Of a DNA stretch of 64,000 nucleotides, positions 14,901-25,090 are shown in pieces. The stretch lies in the NCBI RefSeq assembly GCF_037975245.1, contig NC_092580.1, forward strand, positions 2,516,501 to 2,580,500, read 5' to 3'. The notes beneath the pieces were generated by a model. It saw only the letters and a list, made by a program, of their open reading frames with translations, was not told the DNA's origin and did no database searches. This stretch comes from Apostichopus japonicus. Lineage: Eukaryota; Echinodermata; Holothuroidea; Aspidochirotida; Stichopodidae. A program made the position numbers and the translations under genes. Within the stretch, counting starts at the first letter, position 1. Each line of letters starts with the position of its first letter.

Positions 14901-17900
14901 CATGAGGTAATGCGACCAATGCCCTTCAGGCATCACTCCACTTTAAAATTCATCATCCGGGCATTGACGAAGGCTTCGCGCAACATTTTGTTTAGGCACA
15001 AATTTGGCAGTTTTTACGTTCCATCTCCATTTCTGGAGAGCCGATGATGTCCCCGTTTAATTTCAAACACTTATTCATATAGTGTTACAGAAGATTATTT
15101 TGAAAACAGAAGGAAGAACATGATAATGAATGTCCTTGCTTATCAATATTAAACACCTTGCTTATCAATATTAAACACCTTGCTTATCAATATTAAAACA
15201 CCTTGCTTACCGTTAGTAGGATATAAATCAGGATTGATTGGAAGACTGTAGTTGTTTGTCCAGTCCAGGCAGAGATGTCCGGAAAGTGTGTACCGTGCAT
15301 TGTCTCTGTAAGTTGTTCCATTCCCCTCGACACATCCACTGTGTGCTAAAAGCGTAACATGAAAACAAACATCAGCTGGATTGAACTTATTTTCCAAAAA
15401 GTCCAATCAGAATACGCCAATAATTTGCATATCGAGCAGGATATGGTGTATTTTCATAACTCATCCAATAAAACTAGTTATAAGTGAAGCAAACATTACA
15501 TTACGACCTTCTTACAAAATCGCAGTCGAAACAAGAACGGGTCATCCTTGTTGTTGCGTTCATAGATGTGATGTACATATATTGGGTACCAGGCATATAA
15601 CACGAAAAGCAAAACGTCGTTGTCGACCTGTGCAAACACATCCAATGGTTTTTACTAACCTTTGCATGGGGGAATTCTACAGAAGCCTAACACAGTCTCA
15701 TTACGTTTGCTCGTGTAGAAACATTTGGCGCCTTTGTCATCTTGCTGCAATATTCTGCAATAGTTTTCTGACAGATCTTTCAAGAAAAAAGAATGTTCAT
15801 ATACCAGGTTAACAGTAATGACCTATATTGTGTGTGTCTGCAGATGTTCAAAATTGTTTAAAATTTATGGCTATCAATCTGCAACTATAAATCAAAAGTA
15901 GCCTAGATCCCCGTACTATAAAGATTCTGAACGATTTGCAATAAACCAGTAATTGACGAATATTCCACGAGGACTGTAAATACGTGATTTATAGAGAGGC
16001 GAACATAAGGTGCATACCCCCCCCCCCCAAAAAAAAATAAGATCCTACGAGAGACCAAGAAATATCTCAAAATACAACAACTTCCGGGGATTTGAAACAA
16101 ATTCCATAGAAATTGAATTTTGCTCTCTCACATGTATTTTGTGATTTAAACTCGAGAGAACATAGGGAATATATGAAATCGCTTGATCTACCAGGCTTCT
16201 CCCTGGGAACCTCATTAGAAAACACCTATAAGTAACCTATATAGTGCTGGAGAAGCATTTGCCACTTACCACCAATGCCACTATATGGAGGGTTCGTCTG
16301 CTGCGAAGCCTTATCTGAAATAACCGTTCTCCCATGATCACTTCAGCTTCCCACCAGCCACTAATCTGAAGGACTAATTCTACCTTCTCTTTCTGATTTC
16401 AAATAAACCGTCATGGATACTTTTCGTCTTTTTTTTCCATATTGAGTTGTCGCACGGAATGTCCTATTATAATCGTATGGATGCCAAAGTTCATCACATT
16501 TATAATAATTACACCGATGCGATTTAGTCCTTTACATGCTTGTTTCACTTGTAACAGGGACATAAGGTACCAGTGTAGCGGGTTCGCCATCGGCTGTTAC
16601 GCCCCCTATTTTTCGGGAGACACTTTGTCCCAGGATATGAGACTGTTGAGTGATGTCCCCCTTCGTTTAAGCATACTTAGGAAACTTTGTATGGGGAGAT
16701 ACTATACATACCAGCAGGCCTATACTGTTAAATGTACGGGAGATCAAATATACTGAAAATTCAGGATAAGCTGTCCTAAGGAGATTAGGAAAATATATGT
16801 ACCAGATTACAGTGACAGGTGAGACGATATATACTGCCACACTCCGCCACTGTTTATAGATAGATCTTTAGCTAAATACATATACAATGTGTGAATAGCT
16901 TCTCATATTCTATGTGATCGCAGTTATTTCTGAAGGATTGCCATGAGTTAGACAATAAATTGATATCAATGATAACGTCGATCATGTATAAATGGGTATA
17001 AAGGCCTACTCTGCCTGTTGTAGTTAACAGGATACATTTCCTGAGGAACATCCTGCCACATCAGGCACGTGTAGGCGAATCCCGATGCACCATTGCCCTC
17101 AGGAAGAGCGTAGTTATGGGTTCCATAATACTCATTAGTATCCGTATCGATGCAACTCCATTTCCCTAAAAAGGAAAAAAAAAAGGGGGAGGGGGTTACG
17201 GGATATCATCACGACTCTGGATTAACAATAATATCGACAATTGTGATTACTGCGCATTGAACTTGAAACTTATCATATCAAAAGGTCGAAACCAGGGGCG
17301 TAGCGAGGAATTTGCCAAGGGAGGGGCGAAAACTGTATAGCAGTTGTAGCAAACGATCTAAGCGTGGCGTCACCATGTGTTGGCGCGAAGCATACAAGAA
17401 CAATTTGGCCGAAAATGTCTCCCAGATCGCTGGAAATGGCACTTTCCAGGCCTTTTTAGTTGCATCTAAGCATTTTTTATTTTGAAATTACTAGCAATAT
17501 CGAAAATAAACGAAAATACAAAAAATATGCACAAGGGGGGGGGGCGGGGCGGTTGCCCAATTCGCCCCCCACCCCCTTGGCTACTACGCGCCTGATCGAA
17601 ACTGAAAACAGCGAGACATTTCAACTTGACTCGGTTTAAACTTATACGTTGCTGATATCACTATATCATTGTTCTGTATGTGGTGAACTTATGATGAAGT
17701 TCTGCATTGCACCCAGACTTCCCAAAGTTTCTTATATATTTATTACATCTCAAGTTGTTCTTGTACTCATACTCGTGCATGCTTGTGTACGGTACCGTAT
17801 AAGGTCGCTTCTCTCTGTATCTCATCCCTGTGAGGCGTGTATTGCACATCGCAGATGAGGCACTGTCGTCAGTTGACTGTTGCAGCCAACTGGTGATCCA

Positions 17901-18158
17901 TATAGGTTACCATAGCAAACGTGAACCATGGAAGTACATCGTTTTGTAATTGTATGGGTATTAAGAAGGATATCGTGATACCATATCCAATTATGAGTTA
18001 TATTTGGATCACATGTCACCCAAATTTTGGCATGACATCTTCATTTCCATGGACTACTCACTTGTTTTTCATTTGCAGTAGCTGAATAACTAGCAAATGT
18101 GTGACTCACCTTGAATAACAGACTTCAAAAGGCACAGCAGAATAATTGTGATTCTCAT
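1020..18158 (-). CDS. Secreted kringle-kringle-PAN-F5/8C-F5/8C mosaic protein, 13 exons (3' end uncertain)
   Basis: Exons, 5' to 3': 18158-18110, 17165-17010, 16314-16270, 15776-15660, 15345-15211, 14233-14117, 12005-11727, 6279-6119, 5718-5560, 3005-2861, 2574-2402, 1958-1815, 1164-1020. All introns are GT-AG and phases agree at every junction, giving 608 codons. Exon 1 is a signal peptide (MRITIILLCLLKSVIQ). Residues ~17-122 form kringle 1 and ~123-206 kringle 2, each with six cysteines (NYCR, GFCR and NYCRNPD, DYCR motifs). Residues 207-299 are a PAN/apple domain with four core cysteines on one phase 1-1 exon. Residues ~300-454 and ~455-608 are F5/8 type C (discoidin) domains, each bracketed by Cys (DCPLP...LDLIGC; DCDRAVG...EFVGC). 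Kringle 1 has AKCF where most kringles have PWCY, and neither kringle shows the DxD lysine-binding pair. Such modules bind proteins, glycans or lipids outside the cell; the actual ligand is unknown. The weakest calls are the donors at 17010 and 1020; extra phase-1 exons between 11727 and 6279 cannot be excluded. Confidence 0.85.
1205..1262. repeat. Dispersed repeat, copy 1 (second copy at 46692-46752)
   Basis: Shares GGCATACTCCTATTAG, then ATCCGCTC and TGTTCTCCTT at matching spacing with 46692-46752. The family is unknown. This copy lies in the mosaic-gene intron just upstream of the last exon. Confidence 0.5.
2777..2844. repeat. (AT)n(GT)n microsatellite beside a splice donor
   Basis: (AT)26 at 2777-2828 runs into (GT)8 at 2829-2844. 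On the gene strand this is (CA)n(TA)n starting 16 nt inside the intron after the donor at 2860. Confidence 0.95.
4609..4797. repeat. Tandem duplication, two ~95-bp units
   Basis: Two adjacent units each begin GCAGGCGA and contain AGGACAAACTTGCAC, then AAGAAAATCTAGGACG and TTGAAACTAAACATATAT, with few differences. Intronic to the mosaic gene; no function is visible. Confidence 0.8.
4967..5340. mobile_element. hAT-like non-autonomous element (MITE), 374 bp
   Basis: Terminal inverted repeats read CAGGGGTGGGCAACCT on the left and CTGGGGTGGGCAACCT (reverse complement) on the right. Flanking 8-bp duplications are TCCAATAG (4959-4966) and TCCTATAG (5341-5348), one mismatch apart. The interior shows no transposase reading frame. 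The GTGGCCCGCGGGCCGTAG block near the right end is typical of widely spread hAT MITEs. It sits in the intron between discoidin exons 5560 and 3005. Confidence 0.85.
5848..5928. repeat. AT-rich microsatellite with TATAGGCCTATA palindromes
   Basis: Alternating TA interrupted by two AGGCCT palindromes; 130 bp upstream (plus strand) of the mosaic-gene exon 5560-5718. Confidence 0.9.
6600..6770. mobile_element. Fragment of a GCGCGTA-type MITE
   Basis: Starts CAGGCGCGTATCCAGG and contains TTGGCGCGCAGCGTACAAG, followed by a diverged form of the CCCAGATCGCTGGAAATGG block found in the copies at 8371, 17293 and (reversed) 19930. The right end is not found. Confidence 0.6.
7110..7240. mobile_element. 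Internal fragment related to the 7785-8081 MITE
   Basis: The block CTGGGGGAGGGGTATAAGG, a GGAGGGGGTGTCC motif and the following 60 bp match the interior of the element at 7785-8081, without terminal repeats. Confidence 0.55.
7785..8081. mobile_element. hAT-like MITE, 297 bp, perfect 8-bp target duplication
   Basis: The ends are CAGCGGCGTAGGAAGG and, inverted, CAAGGGCGTAGGAACC. Both flanks carry TAATGTAA (7777-7784 and 8082-8089). The interior is G/C-tract rich and non-coding. An inverse-orientation relative lies at 14385-14742. Confidence 0.9.
8371..8700. mobile_element. hAT-like MITE copy, right end unclear
   Basis: Begins CCGGGCGCGTAGCGAGG and follows the 17293-17594 element through the TTGGCGCGAAGCGTACAAG block, which here appears twice (about 8450 and 8529) together with its CTCCCAG-TCGCTGGAAATG partner. 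This points to an internal duplication. The G/C tract near 8671-8690 corresponds to the element's right part; a clean terminus and target duplication are not seen. Confidence 0.65.
9015..9192. repeat. 126-nt pure pyrimidine tract joined to a MITE terminus
   Basis: Positions 9015-9140 contain only C and T on the plus strand. They are followed by a G/C palindromic block and GGATACGCACCTG, whose reverse complement CAGGTGCGTATCC matches the left end of the fragment at 6600. Mirror polypurine/polypyrimidine tracts can form triplex DNA. Confidence 0.8.
9193..11235. other. Intronic stretch without recognisable exons or repeats
   Basis: Part of the 5.4-kb intron between the PAN exon and the first discoidin exon. 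Apart from a C16 run near 9310, I see no conserved coding segment, RNA gene or terminal repeats. Confidence 0.5.
11236..11605. repeat. Diverged direct duplication, period ~290 bp
   Basis: GTCAAGTACTACCGAAATATG...ACCGAGGTCAAAGGTCA near 11259 recurs as GTCAAGTGCTATCAACACATG...ACCGAGGTCATAGATCA near 11547. Adjacent to the PAN exon, in its downstream intron. Confidence 0.6.
12006..14116. other. Intron without recognisable features
   Basis: Intron between the second kringle-2 exon and the PAN exon. Contains a short (TC)n tract at about 12592-12606 and A/T homopolymers; no exon, RNA or transposon end was recognised. Confidence 0.5.
14385..14742. mobile_element. hAT-like MITE with internal duplication, inverse relative of 7785-8081
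   Basis: Ends CAAGGGCGTAGGAACC and, inverted, CAGTGGCGTAGGAAGG. The block CACCAAATTGCATCT...GGCCA occurs twice inside (about 14548 and 14627), so this copy is longer than its relative. Flanks (TATACACA and TAACACAC) resemble a damaged 8-bp duplication. Located between the two kringle-2 exons. Confidence 0.8.
15128..15211. repeat. 22-bp tandem repeat overlapping a splice donor
   Basis: About three and a half copies of a TTGCTTATCAATATTAAACACC-type unit end at the donor of exon 15345-15211. The true donor (GTAAGCAAGG on the gene strand) corresponds to GATAAGCAAGG in the other copies. Confidence 0.8.
17293..17594. mobile_element. hAT-like MITE, 302 bp, with 8-bp target duplication
   Basis: Left end CAGGGGCGTAGCGAGG; right end inverted CAGGCGCGTAGTAGCC. 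Flanks are GTCGAAAC (17285-17292) and ATCGAAAC (17595-17602), one mismatch. The interior has the TTGGCGCGAAGCATACAAG block and a G-rich segment; no coding capacity. In intron 1 of the mosaic gene. This is the most complete copy of its family here. Confidence 0.85.
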
Positions 18159-18682
18159 GAGATTACTCCAGCAAATAATCGCCTTTTCGAGGTAACTGTT
18201 TGATCAAAAAAGACGTATAATTACGATACGATCGAGTATTTTTTTTTATCGTAACCGACTTAATTAACTTCAGAGTCTTCTTTTAACAGACTCTGCAGTG
18301 TTATTATATTTGTTTTATAATTCTCCGTCTAATCACCATCTTACTTCAAATAAGTAAACAACGTTGACAATAACAAAGATTCGACTTTCTTATATAATCA
18401 GTGCCGTGCTAATAACATACGCGGACGATCAAACAGGAATCGTCTTACAAAATTAACTTAATTATTGCACTGATTCAAAAGACAGATATACCATTTGCGG
18501 AAGTTTAACATATTTTACATTAAATCTTAAATTCGTGTTTTCTGGTGCTTTTGGGCAAACAATACTTTCATTTCATATACAACCATCATTACAGTACTTT
18601 ATGCGATGAACATATTTACGCTATGAAGAATAAAGAAAATAATTGTTTTCCGTTTAATTATGTTAATTATGTTAATACTGAA

Positions 18683-19110
18683 AATACAGCATTCTACTGA
18701 AGGTATATGCATAGCTTAAAAAGCTTAGAAGCAAAAGTACAAATCATCGTTTTTAAAAGTATTTTAAGTTGCTTAAAAAGCAAAATTCAAATTTATGACT
18801 GAACTTGAATCATCTGATCTGATCTAATCTACATCAAGTTGACAATGTTTTTCTTTGGGCGTCATTTGAAAAAGTACTCTCAGTATGTTCATGATTAAAA
18901 TACAGCATTCTACAAAAGGTATGCGTAACTTAAAAAGCTTAGAGGCTAAAGTTCAAATCATCGTTTAAAAGTATATTAAGTTGTTTATGAAGTTATTTTG
19001 AAAGTATATTATGGCTAAGTAACTTGAATCATTCAATCTTGTCATATCAGGTTTGCCAATGTTTATGTTTTTTGGCCTTAAGGTTATTTGAAAAAGTGTT
19101 CAATGTTATT
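18683..19110. repeat. Tandem duplication of ~216 bp, two diverged units
   Basis: AATACAGCATTCTAC opens both units (18683 and 18899). CTTAAAAAGCTTAGA, CAAATCATCGTTT, ACTTGAATCAT and ATTTGAAAAAGT follow at the same spacing in each. It lies upstream of the mosaic gene's start. Confidence 0.75.
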
Positions 19111-19890
19111 GCTACATGTGCCATTGGTGTGATGCAGGGATATTTGATAAATTTCTACTATGCAAGTGGAGACTCAGTAACATTGGGGATCTTCCCAAAC
19201 TAATGATGGCAACACAAACATGATAGGTGCTCATCCATAGCCTTTTTTCTCATTGTCAGCTCAATGTAAGTACAGTCCCAGCAAACTATCTAGCAACTTG
19301 TATTTTTGGTCATGCACAGGTGCACTTTCACCAATTGGTTAAGAATATGTTGTCATATCATGGTTCACACCAATTTGATGTATGAGTGAACTTATCTCAT
19401 TACATCATACGTTTTTACAGCTTAAAAAGTTAGTTTAAAAATTTCAAGTTTCTTAGAAGCGACATTAACATTTATTGATTAAATGGAAACATGTAATCTA
19501 CTAATGGAGTTACCGGTGGTTTATGTTCTGATTAATTAATTAAAGTTACCAATATTTGATGGAGATAAAAATTGAATTGTCATGTTTTGGACTTTACTTG
19601 ATTAGGGATACGGTCATATTCAGCATGCATAGAAGCATGGGCGTATATATGGAATGGGGAGCAATTAGTGGGATGAGACCGCGAGACGCAGTAGTCATAC
19701 ACCCCCACCCCCTCCCCAAGTCACAATGAGAGTATATTACAATACTTAGAAATGAGTTTGTCTACCAGTGTGTACTATTAGGCGGGCTGTCATGTGCCAA
19801 GAAATTGCATGTAAAATTATTTAATCACATACACATTGAAGATTTTCATTTTTTGTCCCCAAACCTGTTCCTGGCCATCATTTCACTAAC

Positions 19891-20142
19891 ATTCACATTG
19901 GGGATATTCAACACATATCCACAGTTCCATGCAGGCGCGTAGCCAAGGGGGGGGGGGGCGAAGGGGGCGACCGCCCCCCCCCCCCTTTGAGCATAATTTT
20001 AAACATGGCCTGGGAAGTGCCATTGCCAGCGATCTGGGAGGCATTTTTAAGTAAAGTGTATCCCCTCTCTTCATATAAATAACTAACACAAGTGGCTATT
20101 ATTATATTCACATTGGGGATATTCAGTACATATCCACAGTTC
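19891..20142. repeat. 37-bp direct repeats flanking a MITE fragment
   Basis: ATTCACATTGGGGATATTC at 19891 and again at 20106, each followed by the same ACATATCCACAGTTC (2 mismatches over 37 bp). Between them at 19930-20060 is a reversed, truncated copy of the 17293-type MITE starting CAGGCGCGTAGCCAAGG. Confidence 0.75.
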
Positions 20143-21150
20143 AGATCTCCATAGTACAGATCTGCAACATCAATACTTTCTACGAACAAAGGTTAGGCAC
20201 TTAGGCAAATACATTGTGCTACGTAATTGCACATTGGAAAATTATGTTTCTGTGCAGAAAGAAAGTTTAAACTTTTTTCCACCAAAAGTAAGTGTTGAAC
20301 AAAGTAAAACATGTCGCAGAATCATAAATAGGCAGCAAGGCCTACTGTAGTGTCTCAAACAATTAAAATAAAACATCTGCAAAAATACCTACGAACGTTT
20401 TGCTCTCGGCACTAAGTGCCCACAACTAATGACACTATAGTTATAGCGGTCAAACTCCCATTTAGTATAGGTCTACTGTTGATTGTCAGTAGGGAATATA
20501 AGATTATCACTAATTTATATAATTTTGGGTGCTAACAAGCTGTCCTGAACATTATACTACATTAAAGTATAGCTAACATAACATCCTTCTTACAAGTCAG
20601 ATATACAAGATTCTTTGAAGGAGACCAAATATCTTATGATATCTATGCGGACAATATGTCCTAGAACATTTATGTACTAGGATATTTCGTCCGGCCGGAC
20701 TCTTTATACTGTGAGGACGGGGACATGGAAGTTGGGATACTTTGTCCGGCCGAATAAAATGTCCTGGTTATTATTGTGTTGTTACCTAATAGGTCTCTCG
20801 TTGTTCTATATCGATAGTTGCAGGTCTATTGAACTATAAAGCGAGCACGAATATTGTCCTGATATATGTTAGCTATGACCATTCTCTCTCTCATCGTTGA
20901 TATATAACGATGCTTCAAAGTGTGTAAACCACTTATAATCTGTAAGAGTGTGTACATTGCTAAAAAAAACGAACAATTTAATACAATGGCTTAAAAAAAG
21001 TCATCGAAGAACCCCTTGATCATAAACTGAACAACAAAACTGTACATTTCAAACGAGGTTCATTAAAAAAATAAACGTTGTCCACACAATCAGATCTGCA
21101 CACATTCCAGTATACAGTCATTTGAAACAGTTAAAGTGTGTGTATAGTAT
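20143..21150. other. Intergenic stretch without genes
   Basis: No coding segment was recognised. Around 20640-20770 the motif GTCCGGCCG recurs with GGACAT/ATGTCC, a low-copy inverted motif of unknown meaning. Confidence 0.4.
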
Positions 21151-21155
21151 AGTAT

Positions 21156-21295
21156 AGTCGCTTGCAGACATGCGCACAGTACAGTCGCTTGTAGACATGC
21201 GCACAGTATAGTCGTTTGTAGACATGCGCACAGTATAGTCGCTTGTACACATGCGTACAGTATAGTCGCTTGTAGACATGCGCACAGTCTTGTCG
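21156..21295. repeat. 27-bp minisatellite, five copies
   Basis: Unit AGTCGCTTGTAGACATGCG followed by CACAGTAT, repeated with ACATGCG at 21168, 21195, 21222, 21249 and 21276. Because 27 is divisible by 3, one minus-strand frame stays open as a 9-residue repeat, but no start context or splice sites support translation. Confidence 0.9.
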
Positions 21296-24237
21296 TTTTC
21301 ATATTTTTATTTGAGCTAATGTTTAGCTTGTAACAATCATTTAGAATGAGCGTCCACCTGAAGCGTTGTCCGAATCATTACCCCCCCCCCCCCGTCCGAA
21401 AAAAAACTCGCTAATATTGGTTCCGATCGGGGGTCGAATTGGTATTGGATCGGGACTGAGTTAAGACGCCCCTCCCCCATCCGAAGTTACATCTGTGACT
21501 GTAAATCTTTCCACCAATTAGCAGCTTATATAACGTATGGATTGGTAGATAGTATAATAATATAAAATATAATCAAATAAATACCATATATTAAAGTGCT
21601 GTTATCATGAAACAAAACATGCTCAAGAGCACTGTACAAAAGAACCTATACCTGGAATATAAAGTTACCAAACTTAAGAAAACCTAAAAGTAATAACAAC
21701 AGCAATAAAAGTAGAAAATTATATAAGACTGGTTATAAACCACAGTATATTGGGGAGGGCAGGGATTTATATATGTTCGCTACATTAGGATTCGATTACT
21801 GTGTTGTAGTGAAAAAGTTTATAAATGTCCATTTCCTCTCTATGATCCTACTACTCAAAAAGTCTGTAAAACATTGCAAAACACATGGGTGGCGTAGTAC
21901 GGGGACCTCACCCTCAAAAGTGGCCGTTTCATAAATTTGGGGTTTTGGCAATGTGAAAATGCACTTTTATTGAAAGATTATACAAAATTGTGCATAAAAA
22001 GAGCTCCGTCGTTGAAAACCAATTTTTTTTAAATCTGCCATTAATTAAAGTTCGCTGTAAAACATTCAAATATTGGAATTTATGTTACGAAATGAACAGA
22101 GGAACACTTTGTCCCAAACTCTTAAGGTAACTCTGTGGTTTGCTTCCTTGAATAGAGGGAGATTCTACAATAGTGGAGAAGTCAGCTTCAATGAGCATTT
22201 GAAAGTATATATATATATATATGGTAATGAGAGTTATAAACCCTCTCTTTTCATACTCTAAGATGCCTTTACAATAAAACATGACTCGTATAGGAAAGGA
22301 AAGTCATATTACTAACACGACCATATCCAAGTTCTGTTACATAGACATTACATAGACATAGAGCAGATGGTAAATTTATGATCAAAAACATACTCATAAA
22401 TTTTGCTCTTAAAATAGTTAGATAGATGTATCATTTACTTCTATTATGAAGGTAATTAGCATAGAAACGATGTCAGAAATTGGTAACTATAATATCCGAG
22501 AGAATGACAGATTGAATGATGACATAACGCAGGTTATTCGACTTTACCTAAAGTCGGCACCCATAGAATTGGTAAACAGATGTCAACAATTGTTGCTACC
22601 AGCATATACACTCAAATATCAGTAACAATTAAGCAGCCTTGTTTTTACCTTTATTCTTCTGTTAAATAGAATACACATCTACCATACCATATACACAATG
22701 AAACGTTGAAAGCTATTGTAACAAAGCCAAATTTGTAACATAATCTTTAACAGAGAATGCTCTGCCATATATACTGGATACTGACTTAACGTTTATACTT
22801 AAGACAATATTGTTTGTCTATTGTAAACAATGTGATATGTCACATATTAAAGAAAAAACTCACCTTTGTATAGCCAACATGTTTCCTCACCCTGGTGTAT
22901 TATCAAAATTGTAGAGAAAGAATGCGCGTGGTTAGTTCATGAAATTGACAAACTAATTATGACCTCTTCTAACGAAAGCCTTCGCACTTCGATTAAACTG
23001 TACTTAATTATACGTTCTGTCGTATTCAGTCATGAATATGCATGAGCTTACGCAATGATGTAAGCGACAGACGGGTGGCAATTGTGGTCATAGTTGTTAA
23101 ACTAAGATTACATGGTATGTAGAGTATTGCTAAAAATCTGCAAATTAACCTTCAAAGAAAGCCATGCATTTCGAAAGGTTTAAAGTTAGCTGATTGTGGC
23201 CTTAACAGAGTTCTGTGTCTCACAACAAAATAACTAGAACAATAAGTATTTCATTTGTTGAAAACGTTCACTGAATTGGTAATGATATAATCATCATGAA
23301 CACATTGTGTCATAAACAATTTTGGCAGCAAGCTTGATATTCAAACGAAGCCGTAAGGATAATTCTGCTATAATAAAAATAGCTGGCTCTATGCTTATCG
23401 TTGATATTTGTTACTGGCTTTATGCAAATTTGTCATAACAAAGATCAGTACATCTACATTCTCTTCATGCCAAGTGAATTATATCAGCAAACGATGAAGG
23501 TCTACATAATACGAGAAGGTTGGCTGTAGACAATTTCAGATTATTTCTCGAGTGCTGCTTTGAACGAATTTGTTGGTACCCGCTCATTTAAGCTTATTGC
23601 CATGCCAAGAAGTCTACAGTGACTAAAGAACCGTGTGGACACATGTTCATAGAAAAGAATGCAGTAAAATTGGTCGGAAAGACAAGAATGGTCTGACACA
23701 ATGTACTTAGTGAAGTGTCAACAGGGCACTTTACAAGATGATGTTATAAAAATAATCCAAGGCGCATTAAATTACAATGCTTTACATAGAAATATAGTTT
23801 AGTTAGGGGGGGGGGGGGGGTACAATACAATCTGTCCATGCCCTCACTTAACATCTTCTTCATTGGTTCCCATGATATATGTCTCATGCGATAATCTGAC
23901 AGTTTAGTGTATTTGTGCGACTATAAAGCTGTGATTACCTGTGTCAACAACTGCCTGAGGAAAGTTGAATGATTAATGGAAAGCTGGTTTTTAATATCCT
24001 AATATAATGTATTGGTAAAATAATAATAGTAATAATAAACACTTATAAAAGCGCCGGTATCCAGGAGTCGCTCATGACGCTTTGCAAAAATAATGACCAA
24101 CGATGAAAATCAAATCAAAGATAAATGATAATCTGTGACCTGGAAAAGAAAAGCCTTCAAGTTTGTTTTGTAAAGACTCATGTTGGTAGAGATAAGCCTA
24201 ACTGTGGTAAACTGTTCGACACTTTGTGGCAGCACTG
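21296..24237. other. Intergenic stretch without recognised genes
   Basis: Contains C and G homopolymer runs (about 21380 and 23809) and an AT microsatellite (22207-22221). A strong minus-strand splice-donor-like CAAAG|GTGAGT lies at about 22860, but no convincing exon surrounds it. Confidence 0.4.
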
Positions 24238-24630
24238 AACACAGAAAGTGCTACAGCCCCATTTGTTCTTAGTAGAATACAGCAAAATAAAATAAAACCG
24301 CTAGCAAACTGCTTATCCACTAGAGAGCCTGTGTAAGAGAATGTGTAAAAGTAAGTTGGCCTGACGTTTCGATCCTAGCATGATCTACTTCAAAGGCTAA
24401 ATGACAAGTAACAGTAACAGAGGGGACAAAAACACGCACAGAAATACAGACAGGTTAATGAGCATGGTGAACACAAAGAGAGATAAATGTAAGGGGATTA
24501 GTAGACAATGGATGGAGAGATGAAAGAAACCAACGAAGAATGATCTGCAGCACCATTTGTTCTTCAAGTTAGTAGAATACAGCAACACAGAAAGATCTAC
24601 AGCAACATTTGTTCTTAGTAAAATGCTCAT
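24238..24630. repeat. Local repeat with three copies of an ACAGAAAG...TTTGTTCTTAGTA unit
   Basis: ACAGAAAG, CTACAGC and CATTTGTTCTTAGTA occur in order at 24240-24275 and 24589-24621, with a partial copy at 24546-24588. Confidence 0.6.
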
Positions 24631-24659
24631 GGAGAAGCCTTTGTGATGTAGATCTGATT

Positions 24660-25090
24660 TCTAGCACCTGCTTCTTATGGATCAACTAGATTTGATAGAT
24701 TAATAGGAAAGATACTGTTTAGAATTTTGAGGACAAAAAGAGCAACATTGTGTACAATTTATTAAGACAGGTGTAATATGAGAGTATGCTGTAGTGAAGA
24801 TAATTAGTCTGGAGGCAATATTTTGAATGTACTGGAAACGACTTGTTGTGTATTGTTGATGCCATAGAGGAAGGAATGTCCTACGTCAAGCTTTGATGTG
24901 ATAAATGCATGTACCATGCACCATTTCAGCAGTTTCCCTAATCACATGCCTTTGGATACAGCCAATGTTCCTAATTGAAAATATGAGCTGCTCTACAAAC
25001 AGCTTCTCGATAGTGAGTGATGAGTCCAAATTAATTCCTAGGTTTCGGAGTTCGGATGTAGGAGCTACGCTATGCAATTACCGATCCTAA
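24660..25090 (-). mobile_element. CR1/L2-like LINE reverse transcriptase relic (C-terminal part)
   Basis: Read on the minus strand, the segment shows ELRNLGINLDSSLTIEKL, IRNIGCIQRHVIRET and, after one stop, the LLYGI...LQYIQNxAARLI...YxHITPVL pattern. This is typical of the end of reverse transcriptases in CR1/L2/Jockey-type LINEs. Internal stops and frame breaks show it is dead. The upstream reverse transcriptase core and endonuclease are absent. Confidence 0.7.

Noticed and set aside
17008-17025. Alternative kringle-1 donor CCT|GTTAAC
   Set aside because: It would end in phase 0 and break the kringle frame in exon 16314-16270, whereas the GCAGA|GTAGGC donor keeps phase 1 and the domain.
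21090-21302. Cys-containing 9-residue repeat protein on the minus strand
   Set aside because: A by-product of the 27-bp minisatellite length; no splice sites or codon evidence for translation.
22855-22920. Possible small minus-strand exon with a strong donor CAAAG|GTGAGT
   Set aside because: No matching acceptor-donor pair of reasonable size and no recognisable domain or start codon in frame.
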